Assembly (NCBI RefSeq): GCF_000455365.1
Contig: NZ_HG315686.1
Span: 181,126-245,125 of the forward strand
Origin: Halopiger djelfimassiliensis
GTDB taxonomy: Archaea > Halobacteriota > Halobacteria > Halobacteriales > Natrialbaceae
Direction of reading: 5' to 3'
Length of the DNA: 64,000 bases
Shown here: positions 1 to 8,471 of the stretch, piece by piece
How the letters are laid out: the number at the start of each line of letters is the position of its first letter
Numbering within the stretch: position 1 is the stretch's first letter
Made by a program: the position numbers and the translations under genes
The notes under the pieces: generated by a model
Databases searched by the model: none
What the model was told of the DNA's origin: nothing
What the model saw: the letters and a program-made list of their open reading frames with translations, nothing else

Positions 1-1
1 A

Positions 2-118
2 ACCGTCTCCGTCTCCGAGACGAGCGACGGCGACGACGGCCTTCCCGGCTTCGGGCCTGCGGTCGCACTCGTCGCACTCGCGCTCGTCGCCACGGCAGTT
101 GCGACGCGGCGGCGCTGA
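2..118 (+). CDS. 3' end of a PGF-CTERM surface protein (partial)
   Basis: Only the last 38 codons of this gene are inside the window. They read as an acidic linker (SDGDDG), then LPGFGP, a hydrophobic alanine/valine/leucine segment of about 16 residues and a closing RRR. That order (PGF motif, membrane segment, basic tail) is the PGF-CTERM sorting signal, which archaeosortase A processes so that the protein becomes lipid-anchored at the cell surface. The upstream domains lie outside the window, so nothing more can be said about function. The gene ends 104 bases before mat and on the same strand. Confidence 0.8.
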   Translation, partial: TVSVSETSDGDDGLPGFGPAVALVALALVATAVATRRR

Positions 119-191
119 ACCGCGCGCGGATCGCTCGATCCCGGTCCCGGATAACCCGGGAATATATTCTGGGTGGATTTGTTTCCGCAAG

Positions 192-197
192 TTATAG
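192..197 (+). promoter_or_regulatory. TATA-like box of mat
   Basis: TTATAG is centred about 28 bases before the mat ATG at 223. This is the spacing expected for a leaderless haloarchaeal transcript whose first base is close to the start codon. Confidence 0.55.
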
Positions 198-222
198 AAC
201 CTCGCTCCGTCTAACGCCGGCA

Positions 223-1428
223 ATGAGCGAGCGGAACATCCGGGTCGAGCCGATCGACCGTCAGGCAGTCGAAGATCAGGAAGTCGAAATCGTCGAGCGA
301 AAGGGGATCGGCCACCCAGACTCCATCTGTGACGGGGTCGCAGAGAGCGTCGCCAGCGCGCTCGCGAGCGAGTACCTCGAGCGCGTCGGCGAAGTCCTGC
401 ACTTCAACACCGACGAGACGCAACTCGTCGCGGGCGAGGCCGCGCCCGCGTTCGGCGGCGGCGAGGTCGTCGATCCGATCTACCTGCTGATCGTCGGCCG
501 GGCGACCAAACACTACGAGGGGCAGACGATCCCCACCGAAACGATCGCGCTGCGGGCCGCGCGCGACTATCTCGAGGAGACGATCCCGCAACTCGAGTAC
601 GGCGAGGATATCGTCGTCGACGTCAAACTCGGCGAGGGAAGCGGCGACCTGCAGGACGTCTTCGGGGAGGACGAAGTCAGCGTTCCAATGGCCAACGACA
701 CGAGTTTCGGCGTCGGCCACGCCCCGCTGACCGAGACCGAGCGGATCGTCCACGAGGCCGAACGGCGGCTCAACGGCGAGTACGCCGACGAGCATCCGGA
801 ACTGGGACCGGACGTGAAACTCATGGGGAAACGCGAGGGTGACACGATCGACGTCACCGTCGCGGCGGCGATGGTCGACGAGTACGTCGCCGATCTGGAC
901 GAGTACGTCGACGCCGTCGAGTCCGTCCGCGAGTTCGTCGAGAGCGTCGCGAGCGAACACACGGACCGCGAGGTGGCCGTCCACGTCAACACTGCCGACG
1001 ACTACGAGGAGGGTTCGATCTACCTGACCGTCACCGGTACCTCCGCGGAACAGGGCGACGACGGCTCGGTCGGCCGCGGAAACCGTGCCAACGGGCTCAT
1101 CACGCCGAACCGCTCGATGTCGATGGAGGCCACGAGCGGCAAGAACCCGGTCAACCACATCGGCAAGATCTACAACCTGCTGTCGACCGAAATCGCCGAG
1201 GCGGTCGTCAGCGAAGTCGACGGGATCCGCGACCTGCGCGTCCGACTGCTCTCCCAGATCGGTCGGCCGATCGACCAGCCACACGTCGCCGACGTCCACG
1301 TCGTCACCGCCGACGGCGTCTCGGTGGCGGACGTCGAGGGCGACGTCGAAGCGATCGTCGACCGCGAACTCGCGGACGTCACGGAGGTTACCCGCCGCGT
1401 GATCGACGGCGAACTCTCGACGTTCTAA
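223..1428 (+). CDS. mat: S-adenosylmethionine synthetase, archaeal type
   Basis: This cytoplasmic enzyme makes S-adenosylmethionine from methionine and ATP. At 401 residues it has the length of the archaeal AdoMet synthetase family, which differs in sequence from bacterial MetK. Visible family features are an N-terminal [14 protein letters not shown] segment (about residues 27-40) and a glycine-rich region from about residue 284 containing [19 protein letters not shown] followed by [13 protein letters not shown]. The ATG at 223 is preceded by a TATA-like box at a leaderless distance. It stands alone between a surface-protein gene and a transporter. Its product would supply methyl donor to, for example, the methyltransferase at 46246. 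Confidence 0.96.
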   Translation: MSERNIRVEPIDRQAVEDQEVEIVERKGIGHPDSICDGVAESVASALASEYLERVGEVLHFNTDETQLVAGEAAPAFGGGEVVDPIYLLIVGRATKHYEGQTIPTETIALRAARDYLEETIPQLEYGEDIVVDVKLGEGSGDLQDVFGEDEVSVPMANDTSFGVGHAPLTETERIVHEAERRLNGEYADEHPELGPDVKLMGKREGDTIDVTVAAAMVDEYVADLDEYVDAVESVREFVESVASEHTDREVAVHVNTADDYEEGSIYLTVTGTSAEQGDDGSVGRGNRANGLITPNRSMSMEATSGKNPVNHIGKIYNLLSTEIAEAVVSEVDGIRDLRVRLLSQIGRPIDQPHVADVHVVTADGVSVADVEGDVEAIVDRELADVTEVTRRVIDGELSTF

Positions 1429-1678
1429 CTGGCGCTCTCTTTCCGTTTCAGTTCACTCTCCGATCCCCTCGAATTACGCTTCGATATTGCGGCGGGGAAC
1501 GGCACCGTTCGATATATCGTTAGCCCCCGTATTCAGACGGCGTAGCCTCGGTTTCCCATCGCGCGCAGCCCTTCTCGAGTCGGTCACAGTAGCCGGTTCC
1601 GACAGGCCCTTTAGTCGCCTTGCTGTGGAAGTCGGATAGCGAGTTACGAATCGAAATCAGCTCGAGGAGCGATCGCCA

Positions 1679-2935
1679 GTGTCGGGTCCGTCCATGCGTT
1701 CGAATCGGATCGTGCTCGCCGTCGTCGCCAGTACCTTCTTCGTCGGGTTCGGTGGCGGCGTCGTCTTTCCGATCCTGCCGAATCTCGGCGACGTGCTCGG
1801 TATTTCGGCGTTCATGGTTGGAATCATTCTGAGCGCGAACCGGTTTACCAGACTGGTGAGCAACGCTCCGGCCGGGGCGCTCGTCGATCGGGTCGGCACC
1901 CGGACACCGTTTATCGCGGGGCTGGCGATCGAAGGCGTGGCGACGTTCGGCTACGTCGTCGCGATCGTCTCGAGTCGGCCGTCGGTGTGGTTTCTCCCGG
2001 ACGCTCCGGCGGCGTGGTTTCTGCTCGCGAGAGTGTGCTGGGGCATCGGAAGCGCGCTGGTTTTTGCGACCGCCTACACGATCACCGCCGATGTCAGCGA
2101 GGCCGACTCGCGGGGGACGAGCATGGGGATCGTCCGCGCTGGCATCACGTTCGGGTTTCCGGCCGGCCTCGTCCTCGGTGGCGTCGTCAGCGACGTCTAC
2201 GGCGAGACGACTGCGTTCGTCCTCGCAGCCGGATTCGCCGGCCTCGCGAGCGTCGTCGCGTTCCTGATCGTCCCCGAAACCCACGTCGAGGGGGACCGCG
2301 AGACAGTCGCTCCGTGGGATGTCGAGACGACCCTCCCGGCGCTGACGATCGGCGCGGTCAACTTCGGCCTGTATTTCGCGTACATCGGGGTGTTGTTCTC
2401 GACGCTCGTTCTCCTGCTTGGCGACCGCGGCGTCTCGATTTTCGGACTCGACGCACAGGGGTCCTCGGGGATGCTGATGGCCGTGACCGTCCTCTCGGGG
2501 TCGGTGTTTACGCTCGGCGGCGGGGTCCTGAGCGATTCGGTCGGCGCTCGCGTTCCCGTCATGCTCGCCTTTCTCGTGACGACCTGCCTCGGATTCGTCG
2601 TGTTGGCCTTCGGGCGGCGGTTCGAGGTGCTGGTCTGTGCCTGTCTGTTGATCGGTGCCGGACAGGGCGGGGTCGGCGGTCCGTTGACGGCGTTGCTCGC
2701 GGATCTCACACCCGAGGATCGAATGGGACGGGCGATGGGGACGAACAACGTCCTCGGCGACGTCGGCGGCGGCCTCGGCCCGCTGGTGTCGCTCCCGCTC
2801 GTCGATGTCGTCGGATTCGAATTCATCTACGCCGTCAGCGCCGTCGTTCCGATGCTCGCCGGGATCGTCCTCGTCGCCGGCGTGTACGCCCATACCGGAC
2901 GCCTGAACCCGACCGTCGAAGAATCGGTCGCCTAG
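1679..2935 (+). CDS. MFS family transporter
   Basis: A 418-residue, strongly hydrophobic protein with about 12 predicted membrane segments, the normal length for a major facilitator. The loop after the second segment carries DRVGTRTPF, resembling the MFS motif A (G-x-x-x-D-R-x-G-R), and the matching loop in the second half reads SDSVGARVP. The likely role is drug or metabolite export across the cell membrane; the substrate cannot be read from the sequence. The GTG at 1679 has a GGAG nine bases upstream (1666-1669); an ATG at 1694 is the alternative start. No operon partner is evident. Confidence 0.88.
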   Translation: MSGPSMRSNRIVLAVVASTFFVGFGGGVVFPILPNLGDVLGISAFMVGIILSANRFTRLVSNAPAGALVDRVGTRTPFIAGLAIEGVATFGYVVAIVSSRPSVWFLPDAPAAWFLLARVCWGIGSALVFATAYTITADVSEADSRGTSMGIVRAGITFGFPAGLVLGGVVSDVYGETTAFVLAAGFAGLASVVAFLIVPETHVEGDRETVAPWDVETTLPALTIGAVNFGLYFAYIGVLFSTLVLLLGDRGVSIFGLDAQGSSGMLMAVTVLSGSVFTLGGGVLSDSVGARVPVMLAFLVTTCLGFVVLAFGRRFEVLVCACLLIGAGQGGVGGPLTALLADLTPEDRMGRAMGTNNVLGDVGGGLGPLVSLPLVDVVGFEFIYAVSAVVPMLAGIVLVAGVYAHTGRLNPTVEESVA

Positions 2936-3030
2936 CTCGAGTCCGTCGCGGCCGCCCGAGCGTCCACGGAGGCTCACGCCTGCGCGTCGCCTCGTAATGC
3001 CCTTATAACTACGATCGTCTACTGTCGTCC

Positions 3031-4209
3031 ATGCACCCGCCGGGAGCCGACACCGTCCTCGTCCGTCACGGGGACGTCAACACGAAGAGCAACACCGTCA
3101 AGCGGTACATGGAGGGGATTCTCGTCGAGAACATCGAGGCGCTCCTGGCCGACCGTTCGATCCCCGGCGAGGTCGAACGTCGCTGGAACCGCCCGCTGAT
3201 CCACACGACCGAGGCGGCCGTCGAAGACGCGACCGCGGCCGCGACCGACGCCTTCGGCGTCGTCTCCGCGAGCCCTTCGCTGACCGTCAGTACCGAAAAG
3301 GCAGCCATCCTCGAGGCGCTCGCGGAAACCGCCCGCGAGTGCTACGACGGCGGAACGTTCGCCGTCGACGCACGCCGGGCCGACAAGAGCCTTCCGTACG
3401 GCAGCGAGGAGCTGGCCCGCGAGGGCGGCACGGCCATCTGGGAGGCCGTCGAGGACGAGTTCGAACCCGCGGTCGACCTCGACGACCCCGATCTCACGTT
3501 CGGCGTCGAGGTACGCGAGGACAGCGCGTTCGTCTATCTCGAGAACGCACCCGGGCCGGGCGGGCTTCCGCTCGGCGCACAGGAGCCGGTGATCGCGTTG
3601 ATAAGCGGCGGAATCGACTCGCCGGTCGCCGCCTACGAGATCATGAAACGCGGGAGTCCGATCGTCCCCGTGTACGTCGATCTCGGGGCGTACGGCGGCA
3701 TCGACCACGAGGCACGTGCCATGGAGACGGTCCGGACGCTCGCACAGTACGCGCCGAACTTCGATACGCGAGTCTATCGGATTCCGGGCGGCGAGATCGT
3801 CGACCTGCTGGTCGGGGAGATGGAACAGGGACGGATGCTCTCGTTGCGGCGCTTTTTCTACCGGGCCGCCGAAACCCTCGCCGAACGGGTCGACGCCCAC
3901 GGGATCGTCACCGGCGAAGCAGTCGGCCAGAAATCCAGCCAGACCGTCCAGAACCTCGGCGTTACCAGCCGCGTCACCGACCTTCCGATCCACCGGCCCC
4001 TGCTCAGCCGGGACAAACACGACATCGTCGCGCAGGCCCGCGAGATCGGGACCTTCTCCCAGTCGACGATCGACGCCGGCTGTAACCGCGTGGCACCCGA
4101 TCGCGTCGAAACCAACGCCCGCCTCGAGCCGTTGCTCGAGCACGAACCCGACGATCTGCTCGAGCGTGCGGAGGAGACGGCGAAGAAAGCGGAACTGATC
4201 GAGCCGTAG
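3031..4209 (+). CDS. thiI: tRNA 4-thiouridine synthase ThiI (THUMP and PP-loop domains)
   Basis: ThiI adenylates U8 of tRNA and transfers sulfur to give 4-thiouridine. The 392 residues contain an N-terminal ferredoxin-like/THUMP region (about 1-175) and a PP-loop ATP pyrophosphatase domain with SGGIDSP at 192-198. TGEAVGQKSSQT and the DAGCNRVAP segment follow the bacterial ThiI pattern. The C-terminal rhodanese domain of E. coli ThiI is absent, and the CxxC pair described for methanogen ThiI is not seen: the equivalent stretch reads MLSLRRFF. Only two cysteines remain. The ATG at 3031 lies 26 bases after CTTATAAC (3002-3009), fitting leaderless transcription. Confidence 0.93.
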   Translation: MHPPGADTVLVRHGDVNTKSNTVKRYMEGILVENIEALLADRSIPGEVERRWNRPLIHTTEAAVEDATAAATDAFGVVSASPSLTVSTEKAAILEALAETARECYDGGTFAVDARRADKSLPYGSEELAREGGTAIWEAVEDEFEPAVDLDDPDLTFGVEVREDSAFVYLENAPGPGGLPLGAQEPVIALISGGIDSPVAAYEIMKRGSPIVPVYVDLGAYGGIDHEARAMETVRTLAQYAPNFDTRVYRIPGGEIVDLLVGEMEQGRMLSLRRFFYRAAETLAERVDAHGIVTGEAVGQKSSQTVQNLGVTSRVTDLPIHRPLLSRDKHDIVAQAREIGTFSQSTIDAGCNRVAPDRVETNARLEPLLEHEPDDLLERAEETAKKAELIEP

Positions 4210-4224
4210 CTGCCGCCGGACGCG

Positions 4225-4725
4225 CTAGGAGCTCCGCTGCCGTTTGTGGATTATCGACCGGAGTCCGCGGCAGCCGGCGATCGCGAGGAAAAAGTATCCG
4301 AGGAGAAGCCGACAGAGCTGAACGGCCCATATTGCGAGTGACTCCGATGTGAACAGCGGTGTCGTATTGCGCGTCGTCAGTTCGTAGTGTGTCCCCTGAT
4401 ACGCCACGATGTATCGCCCGGAGCCGAGTTCCCCCCGTTCCGTCGTGAACGTAAACTCGGGGGCACGCATCGACTCGTTGGTAACGACGTACGTTCCGTC
4501 GTCCGCGGCGAGGGCTCGTTCGATGCCCGCCCGTGCTTCCGGTGAAAGGGTAGCGAACGCGTACACGTCAGTTTCGGTATAGTTGGACCGGTTCTCTTCG
4601 ACTGGCTGGACGCTGTAGGTATACTGGGACCCGGGCTCATCTAGCGGCACGACCGACAGCACCCACGGCCCGGCAACGAGCAGCCCGATTCCGAGCAGCG
4701 CGTACAGGGCCACGCGCCAGTCCAT
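4225..4725 (-). CDS. Haloarchaeal membrane protein of unknown function
   Basis: A 166-residue protein with an N-terminal membrane segment (about residues 5-25), an extracytoplasmic region of about 110 residues rich in Thr/Asn and acidic residues, a second membrane segment (about 132-152) and a basic tail. The outer region includes FATLSPEARAGIERAL, a pattern seen in small haloarchaeal membrane proteins of unknown role. A TATA-like AACACTTATT lies about 27 bases before the start codon on this strand. It converges with thiI, 15 bases away. No enzymatic motif was recognised. Confidence 0.7.
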   Translation of the reverse strand: MDWRVALYALLGIGLLVAGPWVLSVVPLDEPGSQYTYSVQPVEENRSNYTETDVYAFATLSPEARAGIERALAADDGTYVVTNESMRAPEFTFTTERGELGSGRYIVAYQGTHYELTTRNTTPLFTSESLAIWAVQLCRLLLGYFFLAIAGCRGLRSIIHKRQRSS

Positions 4726-4856
4726 ACTGCACCGGATGACCGATCACTGAATAAGTGTTATTACTTCCCCAACAGATATGGGAGTTCGACCCGGGTACCG
4801 TGGTCGGCCGGCAGGACCCGAAACCGACATTACGGAACCACCCGCACCATCGAACA

Positions 4857-5417
4857 GTGACCCGCGTCTGTCTCATCGGGGCGGCTGATTGCACTCTCCA
4901 GTACGAACTCCTCTCCCGCGAGACGGCCCGCGAGGCCCTCGCCACGTACGACCTCGAGCGTCCGTTCGAGAACTCGATCGCCCTCCGGACGGTCAGCGTC
5001 GGGGCCGCCGTATCGCTGTTGAACGACCTGAACTGGTATCTCTCCCGGTTCGTCGACGAGGCGCTCGTTCAGGAACCGAGCGTCAGTGAGGACGAGTGGC
5101 TCTCCCGCCCCCTCGCCAGACAGCTCAGGAACGGCGATCTCGAGCCCGAATCGACGGCCGAGTTCTGCAAGATCTACGGGCTCGAACGGCCCGATCCCGG
5201 TCCTGATTTCGACGCCGATGTCGACGACTCGGCCGGGCGATCCGGATCGTCGGACGAGGACGCGGACGAACCCGACGGCTCGAGCGATGGCGGACCTCGA
5301 CGACTCGTCGAACCGCTGTACGTGCGCCGAACGGACGGCGAGTTGCCCGAGTACGACCTGCGGGACGTCGAGGATACGCTCGTCGTTCGACTGACCGAAT
5401 CGGAGTACGCGCCGTGA
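4857..5417 (+). CDS. DUF5804-like haloarchaeal protein
   Basis: The GTG start at 4857 gives 186 residues beginning VTRVCLIGAADC. Longer in-frame starts exist upstream, from 4755, but the added residues are basic and non-conserved in appearance, so the GTG is preferred. The core (TLQYELLSRETAREAL, then an N-D-L-N-W-Y segment) matches my recollection of the haloarchaea-specific DUF5804 family, followed by an acidic, disordered insert and a conserved end (VRRTDGELPEYDLR). It is probably cytoplasmic. No catalytic motif is visible and the function is unknown. The upstream gene is divergent. Confidence 0.75.
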   Translation: MTRVCLIGAADCTLQYELLSRETAREALATYDLERPFENSIALRTVSVGAAVSLLNDLNWYLSRFVDEALVQEPSVSEDEWLSRPLARQLRNGDLEPESTAEFCKIYGLERPDPGPDFDADVDDSAGRSGSSDEDADEPDGSSDGGPRRLVEPLYVRRTDGELPEYDLRDVEDTLVVRLTESEYAP

Positions 5418-5453
5418 CGTGGCGTTTCGCTCCGACTCGGTACCGTCCCCGGG

Positions 5454-6128
5454 CTACTCGTCCGCGTCGGACTCCGTCCCCGAATCCGACGCTGAATCCT
5501 CCGAATCGGTCGCGGACCCGGACGTAAAGCTCTCGCTCCGTTCGGTGCCGTCCTGATCGACGATCGTCGCGTTGAGATCCGTCACGGGTTCGTCGTCGAA
5601 GGTTGCGCGAACGAGTACGCCGACGGTCACGACCTGTTGTGCGCAGTACTCGCCCTCGCCGGCTTCGTCGCTGACCGCCGCTTCGAGTGAGAGCACCTCG
5701 TCCTCGAGGTCGGACGTCTCGAGCACCATCTCGTAACAGAGGTTCGGTGCCTCGGCCTCGAGCGCGACCAGAACCGATTCGTCGAAGGACGTCTCGTCGA
5801 CGAAGGTCTCCGCCTCTTCGGAGAGGTCGCGGTCGGCGAGCCAGTCGTCGACGTCGGACGACGTCGTGAGCCGAGCAACGTCGACCTCGGAACGCGTATC
5901 GCGCTGGTACTGATGTGTTTCGATCGTGAACTCCTCGCCGTCGCCCGTTTCGCCGTCGTTGCCCGTTTCGCTGTCGTCCGAATCGGTTTCGTCGTTGTCG
6001 CCGTCGGGACTCTCGTCGGGGTCGGAGCCGGACGCCTGATCGTCCGTGAACTGGTCGATACAACCGGCGGTAGCCCCAAGCAGGGCAGCAGTACTACCGA
6101 GCACCGTTCGTCTCGAGGGTGAGGTCAT
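5454..6128 (-). CDS. Tat-type lipoprotein of unknown function
   Basis: A 224-residue predicted lipoprotein. The N-terminus has SRRTVLG (twin-arginine type), a short hydrophobic stretch and the lipobox-like GCIDQ, so export by Tat and lipid attachment at Cys are expected. A linker of about 45 residues is nearly all D, E, S, G, T and N, then comes a folded region with two cysteines (NLCYEM, EYCAQQ) and a second acidic/serine tail. TTTATTCGG lies about 27 bases before the ATG. It converges with the DUF5804-like gene. The function is unknown. Confidence 0.72.
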   Translation of the reverse strand: MTSPSRRTVLGSTAALLGATAGCIDQFTDDQASGSDPDESPDGDNDETDSDDSETGNDGETGDGEEFTIETHQYQRDTRSEVDVARLTTSSDVDDWLADRDLSEEAETFVDETSFDESVLVALEAEAPNLCYEMVLETSDLEDEVLSLEAAVSDEAGEGEYCAQQVVTVGVLVRATFDDEPVTDLNATIVDQDGTERSESFTSGSATDSEDSASDSGTESDADE

Positions 6129-6252
6129 TTCTATTGTACCGTAGACGGCCCCGAATAAAGACCATTGCCCTAGGTGAAAGAACGCTTTTCGCTAGGGGAG
6201 TCAGGAATCCGAACGGAAACGCCGGAGCGACCCACGGCGGAGTCGGCTCCGG

Positions 6253-7233
6253 TCAGTCGAACAGGCCAGTCGAGAGGTACCGCTCGCCGCTATCCCAGAA
6301 GACCGTGACGACCAGCGGACAGTCCTCGTTCGTCCGGCCGCCGTCCGGCTCGGGTGAGACCGGCTGATGGCGATCGAAACTGTCCGGAACCTCCGGGCAC
6401 TCGAGGGTCGGATCGGCGATATCGTTCGCGACGCGCTGGGCGACGAGACTCGTCGCACCGCTTGACTGCCCGACGAGGATCCCCTCCTCGCGGGCGAGTC
6501 GACGGCATTCGTCCTCCGCGTGTTCGAGTTTCACCGTCTCGACGCGATCGATCAGGTCCCGGTCGAGGTTGTCGCTGACGAAGCCGGGACCCATCCCTTG
6601 GAAGCCGTCGTCGCCGGACTCGCCGGTCGAGAGGACGGCGTTCCGGGCCGGTTCGACGGCGATGATCTCCATCTCGGGAAACTCCTCGCGGAGCCGACGC
6701 CCGGTTCCCGAGAGCGTGCCGCCGGTTCCGACGCCGGCCACGAAGGCGTCGATCTCGCGATCCCCGATCTGCTCGAGGATCTCCTCGCCGGTCGTCCGGT
6801 AGTGTGCGGCGGGGTTTGCCGGGTTCTCGAACTGTCCGAGCTGGACGGCCCCCGCCTCCTCGAGTTCGGCGGCGCGAGCGCGAGCGGTTTCCATATCGCC
6901 GTCGACGAGTTCGAGTTCGGCTCCGTACGCCGCCATCACCTGTCGCCGCTCCGTGGATTTGTCGGACGGCATGACGATCGTCAGGTCGTAATCGCGGGCG
7001 GCACAGACCATCGCAAGTCCGATTCCCGTATTGCCGCTCGTCGGTTCGACGAGCCAGTCGCCGGGTTCGATCCGTCCCTCCCGTTCGGCCGCCCGGATCA
7101 TCTCGCGAGCCGGGCGATCCTTGGCCGAGCCGCCGGGATTGAACGTTTCGATTTTGGCGGCGACGGTCGCCCCCTCGGGCGAGTCGACCTGGACCAGCGG
7201 CGAGCCGATCGCGTCCAGGATACTTCCCTTCAT
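6253..7233 (-). CDS. cysK: Cysteine synthase family PLP enzyme
   Basis: Fold-type II PLP enzyme of the O-acetylserine sulfhydrylase family, which makes cysteine from activated serine and sulfide. In 326 residues it shows the PLP lysine in SAKDRPA (Lys38), the substrate loop PTSGNTGIGL (about 64-73) and the phosphate-binding GTGGTLSGTG (about 177-186), followed by the VEP segment. A C-terminal insert around PEVPDSFDRHQP is more variable. TATA-like ATTTACG lies about 27 bases before the ATG. It may feed sulfur to ThiI and thioredoxin-like proteins. Cystathionine beta-synthase-type activity cannot be excluded from sequence alone. Confidence 0.9.
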   Translation of the reverse strand: MKGSILDAIGSPLVQVDSPEGATVAAKIETFNPGGSAKDRPAREMIRAAEREGRIEPGDWLVEPTSGNTGIGLAMVCAARDYDLTIVMPSDKSTERRQVMAAYGAELELVDGDMETARARAAELEEAGAVQLGQFENPANPAAHYRTTGEEILEQIGDREIDAFVAGVGTGGTLSGTGRRLREEFPEMEIIAVEPARNAVLSTGESGDDGFQGMGPGFVSDNLDRDLIDRVETVKLEHAEDECRRLAREEGILVGQSSGATSLVAQRVANDIADPTLECPEVPDSFDRHQPVSPEPDGGRTNEDCPLVVTVFWDSGERYLSTGLFD

Positions 7234-7327
7234 TGGCCGGTCCTAGGGGACCAAAACGTAAATCGGTGCTGGACGGCGGCAGGACGTGCCGGTGTGTCTA
7301 TTTTCGGACCGCCGACCGATCGCGCGG

Positions 7328-8383
7328 TTACGTGGGTCGTGCCGGCGTCACGGTCTCGGCCGCGTCGATCCGTTCCCGGGCGTACGCGTCGGCCGCTTCG
7401 AGGACCGTCGTGTCCCGGTCGTCGGCACGCTCGATCATCTCGAGCAGTCGGTCGCCGATCGCGGCCGCTTCCTCGGAGGCTTCCTCGCGTGTTCCACCGA
7501 GATACTCCTTTGCGACCGTGATCAGGCCGCCGCCGTTGATGACGTAGTCCGGCGCGTACAGGACCCCCTGTTCCCGGAGGACGTCCGCGTGGCGTCGTTC
7601 CGCGAGGACGTTGTTCGCGCCGCCGGCGACGATGTCACAGTCGAGCCGTGGGATCGTATCGTCGTTGATCACGCCGCCGATCGCACACGGGGCGAAGACG
7701 TCACAGGATTGATCGTAGACCGCGTCCGGCGCGACGGTGTCGACACCGTGCTCCCGTGCGAACGCCTCGACGGCCGACTCGTCGACGTCGGAAACGGTCA
7801 CCGACGCCCCGTGCTCGAGCAGTTTCTCGGCGAGCGACTGACCGACCTTGCCGAGTCCCTGAATCACGACCTCGCGGTCCGTGACGGACGCCGTTCCGTA
7901 GACCGATTCGACGCAGGCCCGAATCCCGTGAAACACGCCGTGTGCCGTGATCGGCGAGGGGTTCCCCAGTCCGTCGCTGGTCCCGACAACGTGGTCGGTT
8001 TCCCGGGCGACGACGTCCATGTCCTCGACGCCGGAGTTGACGTCGACGGAGGTGATGTATCGGCCCGCCAGACAGTCGACGGCCCGTCCGTAGGCCTCGA
8101 ACAACGCGTCCCCCTTGAGGTCGTCCGGGTTACCCAGGATGACCGCTTTGCCGCCGCCTAACGGGAGGTCGGCCGCGGCAGCCTTGTACGTCATCGCCTT
8201 CGAGAGGCGCAACACGTCCTCGAGCGCGGCGTCTTCCGTTTCGTAATCGAGAATACGCGTTCCGCCGAGGCTCGGGCCGAGCGTCGTGTCGTGGATCGCC
8301 ACGATCGCCTGCAGCCCCGTCTCTGGGTCGGAAAAGTACGATACCTGTTCGTGTCCCCCATCGCTGATCGGACCGAATACCAT
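7328..8383 (-). CDS. Leucine dehydrogenase-like Glu/Leu/Phe/Val dehydrogenase
   Basis: Reversible NAD(P)-dependent oxidative deamination of a branched-chain or similar amino acid is expected. The 351-residue length fits leucine/phenylalanine dehydrogenases rather than the longer glutamate enzymes. The N-terminal domain has GGTRI (40-44), Lys67 in MTYKAAA and the catalytic PLGGGKAV with Lys79; the dinucleotide fold shows GLGKVGQSLAEKL. The gene is preceded by a TATA-like element (8408-8417) and an inverted repeat lying between it and the ATG. Exact substrate preference is inferred from length and motif spacing only. Confidence 0.87.
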   Translation of the reverse strand: MVFGPISDGGHEQVSYFSDPETGLQAIVAIHDTTLGPSLGGTRILDYETEDAALEDVLRLSKAMTYKAAAADLPLGGGKAVILGNPDDLKGDALFEAYGRAVDCLAGRYITSVDVNSGVEDMDVVARETDHVVGTSDGLGNPSPITAHGVFHGIRACVESVYGTASVTDREVVIQGLGKVGQSLAEKLLEHGASVTVSDVDESAVEAFAREHGVDTVAPDAVYDQSCDVFAPCAIGGVINDDTIPRLDCDIVAGGANNVLAERRHADVLREQGVLYAPDYVINGGGLITVAKEYLGGTREEASEEAAAIGDRLLEMIERADDRDTTVLEAADAYARERIDAAETVTPARPT

Positions 8384-8391
8384 GATATATA

Positions 8392-8417
8392 ACGCTTTTG
8401 CTTAGCGTAAAAATTCT
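8392..8417 (-). promoter_or_regulatory. Promoter and possible operator of the leucine-type dehydrogenase
   Basis: Read on the minus strand, GAATTTTTAC (8417-8408) is about 29 bases before the start codon at 8383. Between them is the inverted repeat ACGCT-7-AGCGT (8392-8408). Its position over the expected transcription start suits a repressor such as an Lrp-type regulator; the regulator is not identified. Confidence 0.4.
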
Positions 8418-8471
8418 ACCGACTTGACGCACGCGGGCGGACGTTTTGCCGCTGCGTCACGACCGGCCGAC

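Noticed and set aside
1520-2977. Very long open frame antisense to the MFS gene (similar long frames lie opposite acnA, the DUF255 gene, the S9 peptidase and the nuclease genes)
   Set aside because: High-GC codon bias leaves opposite frames open. The products are Arg/Pro/Gly-rich without domains, while the sense frames match known families.
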